DNA of 64,000 bases, taken from Massospora cicadina (taxonomy: Eukaryota; Entomophthoromycota; Entomophthoromycetes; Entomophthorales; Entomophthoraceae). A program made the position numbers and the translations under genes. The notes below the pieces were generated by a model, which was not told where the DNA came from, searched no databases, and saw only the letters and a program-made list of their open reading frames with translations. Where the stretch lies: positions 1-64,000 of the forward strand of contig JAKSZP010013532.1 in NCBI GenBank assembly GCA_022478985.1, given 5' to 3'. Below are positions 11,940-22,100 of this stretch, in pieces. Numbering within the stretch: the first letter of the stretch is position 1; each line of letters starts with the position of its first letter.

Positions 11940-12678
11940 TTTCAGGGACTGGTACTACTTTATCTCAGTTTGTGATAGCAAACCGTGAACTTGCTAACCC
12001 TGAGCTAAAGGTCCAGTATAACAAAGGGGCATGCATACCATATAGAGAATGGCAAGGGCAATTGGGCGGTTTAGCACTAAAGAAGGAAGGATTGATTCAA
12101 CTACTCTCATTCCTGTTAATACCAGTACACCAGCTATGTTTGGACGTGGAAGTAATGGAAGAGGAATTTGTTCATGCATAGGTGTTTCTGCACCCATGGT
12201 TATAGGTTTTGTGGAATAATTGGTTAGACTGTATAGCTTGTTTACTATACGGTATATGGAACTGTTATAAAGAAAATATGTACTTAAAGGGTTTAGCATA
12301 TGATAATATTTTATTGACCGCAAATACTAACCATTTGAATCATCTAGGTTTATATCCCATCCAACTTTCTGGACTTTCCTAAGCTTAATTGATTATTGAA
12401 TGGAGCACTATAATTCTTTGAGCTTATGGGATTGCGCCTTGCATGTGATTTTGAAAGCAGTGGGAATCGTCTCAGTCTCATTGTAAATTCGTTTTGGTGC
12501 GATTAATTGGCTCAATATCATTGCAATTAAGGTAATTTAAGTGATTAATTGAACAAAACTCTTTACAATTATGATTTGATATGCAAATAATTGATCTAAC
12601 TTCAGCACAAATCCTCTCATCTGATGAATCATATCTGAAATCTCAGGAATTCCTCTAATGTCAGGCTTTACCCTGACA
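11940..12678 (-). repeat. Chromovirus F, left (3') LTR, 739 bp
   Basis: A direct repeat of 16926-17665. It ends in TACCCTGACA; the paired LTR starts TGTCAGG, so the ends form the inverted repeat TGTCAGG/CCTGACA. The first bases here have decayed (TTTTCAGG). It encodes on the minus strand a partly frameshifted version of the same N-terminal Gag segment as the right LTR. Confidence 0.85.
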
Positions 12679-12699
12679 TCATCCCTCACCAGGGCTGAA

Positions 12700-12900
12700 G
12701 CTATTGCGAGGCCTTCTTCTTCCATTTCTTTAACAGATTGCCTTCATTCTTTAAGTTCTCCTCAGGCTCCCAAGTGCTCTCTTCTGCAGGATATCCAGCC
12801 TACTTGACCAGGAATTGCATTGTCCCACAATGCTTACATCTTTCAATGATAACCTCTACCTCATACTCTGGATATGTACTATCAATCAGAGGGGGGCAGC
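12700..12900 (-). pseudogene. Chromovirus F chromodomain
   Basis: Minus-strand translation gives a C-terminal chromodomain block with YEVEVI, AGYPAEESTWEPEENL and a stop before the aromatic-cage region. It aligns with the cleaner copy in J (39498-39782). Such a domain at the integrase C-terminus defines chromoviruses and can direct integration to modified histones. It is frameshifted and not expressible as it stands. Confidence 0.75.
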
Positions 12901-12963
12901 GCTTTTAAATTTCTGATGAGGTAATAAACTACCATCCTACTTGTACAAGATGGATCAATGAAA

Positions 12964-13012
12964 GACATCATGAATTTTTTTTTTAGTACTAGATGGTGAC
13001 ATCATGAATTTT
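12964..13012 (-). repeat. Micro-retroposon copy 1 with 15-bp target duplication
   Basis: GACATCATGAATTTT occurs at 12964-12978 and again at 12998-13012. Between them lie 19 nt (12979-12997), which on the minus strand read ACCATCTAGTACTAAAAAA. The equivalent place in element J (about 39733-39760) has a single AT..TGTGAATTTTCCA with no insert, so J is the empty site. The same 13-nt core plus A-run recurs at 32270 and 53043, each with its own target duplication. Confidence 0.85.
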
Positions 13013-13113
13013 CCATTCTTCAGGTAGAGCAACTCGGTAGGCAACCTTCCCAATGACCTCCTTTACCTTATTTGGTCCTACATGCCGATGGGCTAATTTA
13101 TGGCATGGTACAT

Positions 13114-14300
13114 TTAATGGAACATTGCGAGCATCCAAATAAACTTCAATCTCAACTTCCAACATCTTCCCAGGAACTCTTTTTTATCTGCAAAATCCTT
13201 GTAGGTCTGCACTGCTCGAGTTAAATTTTCTTGACATAATTCATAGGTCTGATGAAAATCCTTTGGAAATTCTCTTCCTGATGGATTGTTCACTTCAGTA
13301 GTTGGCAGTGGTTCCCAACTCACGTCATAGCCATATTTAGCCTTAAAGGGTGACATTCCAATGGAGGCATGGCTATATTGTTGTAACAAAACTGGGCCAT
13401 TTGTAACAGCTCAACCCAATTATCCTGTTCAGCATTCACATAACATTTCAAGTACTGCTCCAGCACCTGATTGACCCGTTCAGTTTGACCATCTGTTTGG
13501 GTATGATATGCAGTAGACAGGCATCTCTTAATTCCAGGATCTGACATAACCTGCTTCCAAAAGCGTGAAGTGAACTGTGGGCCTCTGTCAGAGATAACCT
13601 CCTTGGGTATTCCATGATATAAAAAGACCTTCTTTATAAATAGTTGGGCTGTTTCTTTGACTGTGACATTTGTGATCATAGAAATGAAGTGAGCCATTTT
13701 TGTGAAGCGGTCAACTAACAATAAAACTGAATTATACCCCTGAAAATGGGTTAGCTCAACGATGAAATCTAGGGTAACTGATTACCAAGACTTATGAGAA
13801 AACTTCAACGGTTCCAACTGACCTTCAGGATGGCCCCTCCTAGCCTTAGTACGCCCACAAATATCACAAACAGCCAGGTACTTACTAACATCTCTAACCA
13901 GCCCAGGCCAGCGGTAAGTTCTCTGGATGAGAGTTACCATCTTATATCGTCCAGGATGTCCAGCCATTCCTGAGTCATGGTATTCACGTAATATTTCCAT
14001 TCGTTGGGACCCTTTAGGCACATAAAGGTATTTCTTCCAACAGACCAAACGTCCTTTCAGAGAGTATTCCTTGAGGTACCATCCATTATATAAATCCTGA
14101 CTCTGGTCAGCCTTCACACCTTGACAAAACGCATCTTCTTTTTGGGCTTTCAAAATATTATCTTCCCGTCCCACCAAAATCATGTGAGAGAGCTGATTCA
14201 CTGGGTTCCGTGTTTTTAGTAAAACCTGTGTGTTATATTCTGTGATCTCCCCTTCTGCAGGCATTAAGTAAGGGCGACGACTTAGGGAATATGGGACCAC
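13114..14300 (-). pseudogene. Chromovirus F integrase
   Basis: Zinc-binding HHCC part (REYHDSGMAGHPG ... CDICGRTKARRG) at about 13830-14050, then the catalytic core: VDRFTKMAHFI, EVISDRGPQFTSRFWKQ and YHTQTDGQTERVNQVLEQ, giving the D, D and E positions. A C-terminal region with MSPFKAKYGYD follows. The frame changes near 13320-13389 and 13721-13782. The order and sequence match J and other gypsy integrases. Confidence 0.88.
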
Positions 14301-14416
14301 ATTAACCTTCCCAGGCTTGTATCCAATTTCCAGGTCATAATAAGCAAGGGTAAGGGCCCATCTAGCCTGCCGCTGATTTAGCTGGCGCGGAGTAAAAGTA
14401 TGTCAGGTTCTTATGA

Positions 14417-15420
14417 TCAGTCATGATCTTCATGGGGTGTTTTGCCACAAAAGTACCGTCGCCAGTGTTTAAAGGTCTGAACAATTGCCAGAATCTCTTT
14501 GTCATAGATCAGGTAGTTACATTCAGCAGGGATAAACTTTTTGGAATAGTAGGCTATGGGATGAAGTCTACTACCATCCCCCTTTTGAAACAAACCCTCA
14601 AGTGCATATCCAGAAGTGTCAGTCTCAATCACAAAGGGCTTATCATAGTTGGGCATGGACAACACTGGTGAAGAAACAAAGGCAGACTTTAAGTCAGCAA
14701 AAATTTTCTGCCGCTTGGGACCATTTAAAAGGAACACCATCTGATGTGAGCCGTGTCAAGGGTAATGCAATAAAAAAGCCTTTGATAAAATCCCTACAAA
14801 AGTTTGCCAAACCCAAGAAACTGAGAACTTCCTTCCAGCTATTAGGTGTAGGCAAAGATGTGATAGCATTTTTTTCTAAATGCCATGGTAAACCCACTCC
14901 TTCCCACAACATAACCAAGAAATTCAACTTTTCCTGAGCAAACTCACACTTTGAAGCTTGACATGAATGTTATACTCCTGGAAATTCTTAAAGATCAAGT
15001 GCAGATGTCGAAGATGTTCCTATTGAGACTTGATATACACCAAAATATTATCCAGGTAAGCCACGCAGAACTGGTCCATGTACCCACCCAAAACTGTATT
15101 GATCATTTATTGAAATGTACTTGGTGCGTTGCAAAGGCCAAACGGCATGACAAGATACTCAAACAACCCAAACCGCGTCTTAAGCCGTTTTCATTCAACA
15201 CCTTCCTTAATCATGATCTGGTTAAATGCATCCCTCAGATCCACCTTTGAAAAGATAGTAGCCCCAGAAAACTGATCGCTCAAGTAGTCAGCATCAGGTA
15301 AAGGGCATCAGTTCTTTATGGTGATATCATTCAACTTTTGATAGTTTATGCAGGGTCACAAACCTCCATCTTTCTTGCTTACAGATAAAAGTGGAGATGA
15401 ACATGGAGACCAAGGCACTC
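14417..15420 (-). pseudogene. Chromovirus F reverse transcriptase and RNase H
   Basis: RT motifs read on the minus strand: SKVDLRDAFNQI, FGLFEYLVMPFGLCNAPSTFQ and the catalytic box, which is YLDN instead of YLDD (about 15030-15065). RNase H follows: VIETDTSGYALEGLFQKGDG, IAYYSKKFIPAECNY, YDKEILAIVQTFKHWRRY. Several stops and frameshifts interrupt it. Both the lost aspartate and the frames show it is dead. Confidence 0.85.
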
Positions 15421-15859
15421 AAATGGAACCTTTTCCCAACAGTATCCAAGTACTCACATAATGCCACTTGTTTCCGTTCGTTGTAGTTATATATTGGTCC
15501 ATGAGTAGGCTGCTTCCCTTCTACAAAGTCTATTGAATGATCAAAAGGCTATGAGATGGCAGAATCCTCGCCTCTTATTTGTTAAACACTTAAGACCATG
15601 CTTTAAGATATGCTGGAATCATTCCTTTACATGCCTCCAATAGAACCTTGGGAGATTCCGCAGCATACAACCCTGGAAACATACCTTTACTCAACGCCCA
15701 ATCTTCTCTCTTTCCATTCACTTTGGCTGTGACAGTGTTTCTGCCATAGTCAAGTTGGAGCTCCATCTGGCCTAACCATGGAAAGCCAAGGATTACATTC
15801 TAGGAGTACACTTTAGAATCCAAATTTAAATCTATTTTCAGCGAACTGACTATTAGACT

Positions 15860-16060
15860 TATAGTAAGTGTACAACAGTAGGCAATGGACTGATCCACAT
15901 TTCTCAGGGTTATGGTCAGTGTTCTAGTCCCAATTGGAACTCCTAACTTTTTTACCATTTTATCTGATATAAAGTTCCAGGAGGCCCCACTATCCAGTAA
16001 AGCCTCAGTATGGAATATAGTATCTCCAATTATCTAACGTATAGGAAAAACAGGGTAAGA
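15860..16060 (-). pseudogene. Chromovirus F aspartic protease
   Basis: Retropepsin-like segment with the active-site motif ALLDSGASWNFIS on the minus strand near 15970-16010, followed by KLGVPIGTRTLT. It lies between the gag zinc knuckle and the RT, as expected for the gag-pol order of Ty3/gypsy. It is broken by stops downstream. Confidence 0.75.
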
Positions 16061-16125
16061 TTGAGTTTCATTTTTTATTGCAAAGGCAATTAATGAAGCT
16101 TAACCTTTCTTTGAACATTGGTAAG

Positions 16126-17184
16126 CTAAATGACCAGCTCATTGCAAGAATAGCACAATCCTTCCTTGTAATGACGTTGATATTCTTCAAGGCTCATGTT
16201 GGTAATTTGTCTTTTATAAGCAGACTCTTTCCATATGAAAGTTCTACCCATAAACAGATTTGAAGTGATTCCAAGCAATTCTTTTAAAAGCAGGGTGATG
16301 GGGTGGTGTCTGATCAAATCTGACATATGACTTTCTAACCCTTGTCTGAAGTAAAGTGCTCCCATTTCTTCATCTAATTCAGTCTTCTGGAAGATCTCCA
16401 GAAACTTCTGCTTATAACTCTCAACAGTTTGACCTTCCTGCCGAAGGTTCATCAAGGCAAAGCGTGCCTGTAATCTGGTACTAGCAGGAGTTGCTGAGCC
16501 AGCAACTGGCTTTTAAACTCTTCATAATTCATTCAAAAATTCTCATTTTCTTCCAACGCTTTAATAAACCAACCCAAAGCATCTATAGAGAGCTGAGAAA
16601 CCACCGCCATTACCTTCCATGAATAATCTGGGTATTATAAGAATATGCTTTAAAATGCGCCCCAACAATGTAAGTCCTCCTTTTACATCAGCTAATATTA
16701 ATTTTTAGGCAATGGAACCATAGGATAGTTCACGAGCGCATGGTTAGCCACAGTCACTTTTTGAAATTGACTTGGTCCTATTGCTTCTTTATAAGTCATA
16801 TCATCTTGTTTTATGGAGAAAAACATCCATGCTAATGTCTGGTAACCTTTCATCAATAGCAAATGATAAAGCTCCAAGTAATAAAAACGTGGAAGGATAT
16901 ACTTTGTAAAACTCGGCGGTCAGATTGTCAGGAACTGGTACTACTTTATCCCTGTTTGTGATAGCAAGCCGTGAACTTGCTAACCCTGAGCTAAAGGTCC
17001 AGTATAACAAAGGGGCAGTGCATACCATATAGAGAATGGCAAGGGCAATTGGGTGGTTTAGCACTATAGAAGGATAGATTGATTCAACCACTATCATTCC
17101 GGTTAATACCAGTACACCAGCTATGTTTGGACATGGAAGTAATGGAAGAGGAATTTGTTCATGTATAGGTGTTTCTGCACCCAT
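16126..17184 (-). pseudogene. Chromovirus F gag, starting inside the 5' LTR
   Basis: The open frame begins at 17184 inside the LTR (LTR ends at 16926) and runs through the LTR/internal junction (VPVPDNLT) into a hydrophobic segment (YPSTFLLLGALSFA). After breaks it resumes with the capsid-like part QEGQTVESYKQKFLEIFQKTELDE and a CCHC knuckle whose CYSCNE and GHLAYQC halves lie in different frames near 16100-16150. The LTR part is itself hydrophobic (IAGVLVLTGMIVVE, PIALAILYMV). Expected role: nucleocapsid/capsid protein. The start in the LTR is inferred from frame continuity. Confidence 0.7.
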
Positions 17185-17665
17185 GGTTATAGGCTTTGTG
17201 GATTAATTGGTTAGACTGTATAGCTTGTTTACTATACGGTATATGGAAAAGTTATAAAGAAAATATGTACTTAAAGGGTTTAGCATATGATAATATTTTA
17301 TTGACCGCAAATACTAACCATTTGAATCATCTAGGTTTATATCCCATCCAACTTCCTGGATTTTCCTAAGCTTATTTGTTTTTGAACGGAGCACTATAAT
17401 TCTTTGAGCTTATGGGATTGCGCCTTGCATGTGATTTTGAAAGCAGTGGGAATCATCTCAGTCTCATTGTAAATTCATTTTGGTGCGATTAATTGGCTCA
17501 ATATCATTGCAATTAAGGTAATTTAAGCGATTAATTGAACAAAACTCTTTACAATTATGATTTGATATGCAAATAATTGATCTAACTTCAGCACAAATCC
17601 TCTTGATCTGATGAATTGTATCTGAGATCTCAAGAATTCCTCTAATGTCAGGCTTTACCCTGATA
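16926..17665 (-). repeat. Chromovirus F, right (5') LTR, 740 bp
   Basis: It starts TGTCAGG (16926) and ends CCTGATA (17665; one base off CCTGACA). On the minus strand a TATA-like GATATAAACC lies at 17335-17344, and about 30 nt downstream lies ATTTGCGGTCAA (17301-17312), a probable transcript start that is complementary to the primer-site region next to the LTR (16915-16925). Confidence 0.85.
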
Positions 17666-19050
17666 AGGATGAATGCAAACGTTTAGATATTGTAAGTGGG
17701 ACACTGATTATAAGGTGACACCATGCTAAGGCTTGTCAAAGAGACGATCATTGTATTATAAGGCCAAGACTCTTAAGATATCATAGGGAACTTGAGCTAA
17801 AAATGTATACCATTGTCACTCAACTTACTGTATTGGAAGGTATATGTTGGGTTCCAGATGGGAAATGAATTAACTCCAATCTATGGAATTGAGTTTTCAT
17901 AAATTAGCAACATATCATCCCCCTATATCTTATGGGACTAATAATGGAGAAGACGAAATTATTTTAATCAGGAATTGTCATGAGGTAGCAATTGGTCTAT
18001 GATACACCAAGATAGATTGACTGAATCAGTTTACTAATTTTTAATAAAAAGATCTAGAAGATCTATAAAGATTTACATGTTGCCAAGTGTATGCGACTAA
18101 AAGGCCAAATGTCAACCTTCATTATAGAAAAAATGGAAAATCCCGATAATAAAAGTTCCTTAAACTTATTGCCATCTAGCTTCCACACGATATATATATT
18201 GATTGATTTCTATCTAATAAGGTTTTTATAGATTATTCACCTATTATACTTTTAGTTTTGTTGAAATCCTAGTTTAGGATATTGAAGTGCAAAGCTATTC
18301 CATAGCCATAGAGATTGAATCTTCTGAACACTTCCCATTACAAAAGTGCACTACATTATCATATTTTTGGGGAAGTTATTTTTTAACTGCCATTCCAATA
18401 AAAGCTAAGGTTCTCAAAATCAATTTTCTATAGGATCTAAAAAATTAATTGTTGGCTCAAAATGTTAACAGAACAAAGATCTGGTGCTCATTGCAGGGTG
18501 TTTAAGTTGTCAAAGCAAAACAGTCAATCACATGATGACTAAATTTCAACCAAGACACATCTTGATTGAAAAAAGAAAGTATTGTAACTAGGTGGACCAA
18601 TACTGCACAATATGAGGTTCCTCAAATGCAGCCTGAGAGCATGACTTTCTGGGATTCCTTCAAATTCAATTGACAACCATAAATCAGGAATGATATAATG
18701 TTCACTACAAGATATTTCTACCAAGCAATAAACTTTTAAATAAAATCTGTCAAACTGGAAAACAATCCAGAAAACCAATCTACGACTGTACCTGTAAAAC
18801 ATCACCTTATAATGGTTGCTGAGCGTTGTTTTTTAAATGGGCTATTGTCATAGCCCCAAAAAGAATACAGCACCATATATAAAATTATATTTCCATTGGA
18901 TACACTGGCATCTTAGAGAACAACATTATTAAAAAGAGTCTTATGCTGTTTATACACAGTTGGACTTTGTCCTTAAGGAATGGAAGCATGTAAGTAATAC
19001 ACTGTTTTAGCTCTGGAGTAATCTTCCTAACATCCATGACGCCAGATATC
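17666..19050. other. AT-rich region with faint retroelement traces
   Basis: No open frame of note. Around 17960-18120 the plus-strand translation has a weak resemblance to an integrase zinc-binding region (NCHEVAIG ... CQVYATK), and near 18190 a YILIDFYLIRF-like stretch could be a decayed integrase core. These are single weak matches by eye and I do not assign a family. The missing half of LINE E was expected here but is not recognisable. Confidence 0.3.
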
Positions 19051-19399
19051 CATGTTTTTAAAATAAAGTTATTTTTACTATCTTGATTAAATATTTCAGA
19101 TTTTTATACTTTATTATGGTATTATTATTAAACCAAGTCGCTTTAAGCACCTTTACCAGCTTGTTTAAAATCAATAGGAAGGAAAACTCAAGGAAAATGA
19201 TTGAGGAAATTCCCTCAGAGTCCACAAACAGCTTGGCCTTTGGTGGGCCTAAACCATTTTTTAGCACTAATGGTGCACAACTCAAAAAGGGGAGCCGCCA
19301 TGCATCTTTATTTGCAAATGGGCCAAACAAAGAGAGTATTAGTAATAAAAAGTTTCCTAATATGGCATTTCAGCTAACAGCCTAGGAAGCCATATCAGA

Positions 19400-21060
19400 A
19401 GGTGAAAAGGCCTTTGGGGAAACTTTTTCTAGCGCGAATTTAGGTGGTGGACCACGGCAGACAGCATTGGGGGAGCATCAGCAACATGGGGCATAAGGAG
19501 GTGTAGTTGTGGGTTTACTTCATTTATGAGGCCAGCGGTAATCATCAACTCAACATATTGAGCAGGTTGATGCTCAGTGAAAGTAATGAGAGCAGGAACA
19601 CAAGTGAATGCCTTGATGCACCAGCAGGTTTAAGGATACTTGGGATTAAAAAGAGAAGTTTTTGCCATGTTGATGCAAGTGTGGCTTGCACTGAAAGCGA
19701 GCTCTTAAAATCGTATTTTGCATCTTCCTCAAAATCATGGGGAAAATTATGGATGGAATACCCTCAACTAGGGGCTTCATCACCCCATGAAGTTGCTGAA
19801 AAGTAGGGTGTTGGAAAGGGCAACTGCAGCCTCAACTGCTATTTTGTTAATATTTTTATAAATTTTTAAACCATGTTGATGGTGAAAATGGCGGGGAAGT
19901 GAATCAGGATGGTCAATGAAGAACTCCTCCAAAGAAAAATCCAATTTTACATGGTACAACTGTTCCTCCTCATCAATCCATTTGAGAGCCTCAAATGGAT
20001 TGGATTCAGCCAGCACTGGGCCAGTCATCAGAATTGGGGCAGTGGCAGGAACTGATTGACCACATGCTGTCTACCATGGAAGCTCAGTTGAAACTGGTTC
20101 AGCCATTGACTCAGGATTCTATAATCTGGTCAAATCTGTATTAAAATTATTAAAATTTTGTTTTTTATTGGCTGCCGCTTTTGGAGCAGCACCAAATTGC
20201 CCTGAAGTTGGGTGCAGGAGGATCAAGCCCATTCAAAAATTGGAGTAAAATGGCTGCAGGATTAAAGCCTGAGGGATGAGCGGCGAAAGTGGTGGAAGTG
20301 GAAACCATGGGGCACTTGTGCTTCAAGTGGTCAAGCTCAAAGCACAAGGGGCAAATGGCGCGGCCATTTTTAATGCAACCAGAATGGGTGGTCAGGGGTG
20401 TTTCTGATCATGGTGCGGGGGGACCATGAGGTGGGAATCATGATTAAATGGGTGGATCATTGCAAAGGCGTGAGGCCCTGCCAACTGATCTGCCCCATTG
20501 GAAACCACAAACTGCAACATGGGTCTGTGCCATAAACAGCTAAACCCTATGTGAGATCATGGTGGAGGCGTTCAGGGGAGAGATGGGAGGGCAATCCAGC
20601 AAACTGGACCACTAAAGTGGTTTCATCTAGGAGCTGGATTCAAATGGTGGGACTGGGAATTTTTTTAAAAATAATTTTCCAGCTTGGCTGCTGCTACTGC
20701 ATCAGCTTTCTAAACAGAAGCTGTAGTTCAAAGTACCCCTTAAAGGGGTGGAAGTCAATAAATCTGGCGTTTTAAAAACTGCTATGGCCATCTCAATGAT
20801 GGCCATACTTTCATATGGAAAGAGATTCCCATATTCAACCTGGAGGCTGAAATGCAAATTTCTCCGTGGGAGCACCAAAGGGCTCCAGAGCACCGCCTGG
20901 GAGCTTATGAGGTGGTGGACCAAGTCCCAATGGGGGACATAACGCCTGGTAGCCTTGGGAGGTCTAACAGAGCCAGCCTAAGCATGCTTCAGTGGCAGAT
21001 GAAAGATGCTAGATGGCAGCACACCACCACCTCAAGCTAGGGCAGCAGGCGTCAATTGCA
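19400..21060 (-). mobile_element. Type III LINE copy N (ORF1 only seen)
   Basis: Minus-strand remnant of a third LINE family. It shows the block LVLPRRNLHFSLQVEYGNLFPYE near 20840-20900, LQFVVSNGADQLAGP near 20480-20520, a CCHC knuckle (CPLCFELDHLKHKC, about 20310-20360) and a C-terminal segment to about 19780. Homologous blocks in the same order occur in copy I (50650-51805) and copy M (33195-33708 plus 52190-52595). No endonuclease or RT is seen with it. Frames are broken by stops. The left boundary is uncertain. Confidence 0.7.
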
Positions 21061-22100
21061 TTGACATTAGTAAGTTTTGGCTCAATTGAGCGGTCATTTT
21101 TTTGTATTTTTTGAAAAATCTGAATTTAGCTTCTAGCTAGTTATTGAAGCAAAAGAAAGATTGGTGGGCCTATTCCAAGAAAATTGAACTTAAAATTTTC
21201 TAAACCCAATTTAAGAGTATCTGACAGGCAACTGGGCCATAACAAAAACTTTTAACAAAATTTTTATATAAATTATTTTTTATAATTTGATAAGTTCTAG
21301 AATCTACTAATTTTTTTCAAATATTACTGTAATTGGAATAATGTCAATTATGCTTTCTACTCTATACAATTTAAGTTTTCTACCAATCTTCAAGTGTCAT
21401 TTGTAACTCATCTGGTTGGTCTTAATATTCCGCTTGATGCAAACTAAGGCTATGTGGTGGCCAGGCATAGCCTTAATTGTCACAGTACCCTCCACTATGA
21501 GGGCTCTATATGGCAACTCTTGACTATCTGCATAAAGTATTTTATAAGGCAAATTAATATCACTATCATTTTTTTACTTAGCAATTTACCACATTCCACA
21601 ATTTCTTAGGGATGCATCATCAGAAGGTGGATCAACAAATTAGATTGATAAAGAATTTAATTTTTTTTGCAATTACCATGACGCCGCCTTTACCTTCATT
21701 TTTTACAATCAAGAGGTATATTGGACTACTGGCGCTTGATAAAGGAAGATCAAAAAAGATCATCTTGTTTGAATCTAAAATTTAGATATCTGGAATATCA
21801 GTTGAACCATCGCCTTCAAGATGTTATGGTCATTGCAGAGGCACTTCCAGAAAGTCTCTTCTAATTCAGAAAGCTAGCTCTACCCTCTCAAGTCCACTTG
21901 GTAACATGGATTATTACAACTCATGACCCTGATCCACAAGTTGTAACAGCACAGACAGGTTTCTCCTTGCTTGAGGGTAACCAAGGACCTGTCATTCCTG
22001 AAGGGCCCTCAGGATCTCATGGACCACTAGGCCCCCAGTCCCATAATTTCAGTTTTAGGAGATGTAAAGAATTCTGGAAGAAGGAAATGCTAATTATAAA
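21061..22100. other. AT-rich region, possible old retroelement debris
   Basis: Nothing firm. Minus-strand translation around 21430-21560 (SQELPYRALIVEGTVTIKA) is vaguely like a protease-to-RT spacer of gypsy elements, but it is short and broken. A short Gly/Pro-rich frame at 21898-22104 has no supporting context. Confidence 0.3.

Larger units (their letters stand above)
11940..17665 (-). mobile_element. Ty3/gypsy chromovirus F, complete but mutated
   Basis: LTR retrotransposon with 739/740-bp LTRs. Order on the minus strand is gag (with CCHC knuckle), protease, RT, RNase H, integrase, chromodomain. A purine-rich tract lies beside the 3' LTR (12679-12692 read on the minus strand). It is inserted in, or at the edge of, LINE E. 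Target duplications are not convincing: CAGGT on the left, AGGAT on the right. It is closely related to element J, which serves as a comparison for its insertions and breaks. Confidence 0.9.

Noticed and set aside
17950..18250. Integrase-like zinc-binding and core traces
   Set aside because: Each rests on a handful of residues in stop-filled frames; kept only as a low-confidence note, not as an element.
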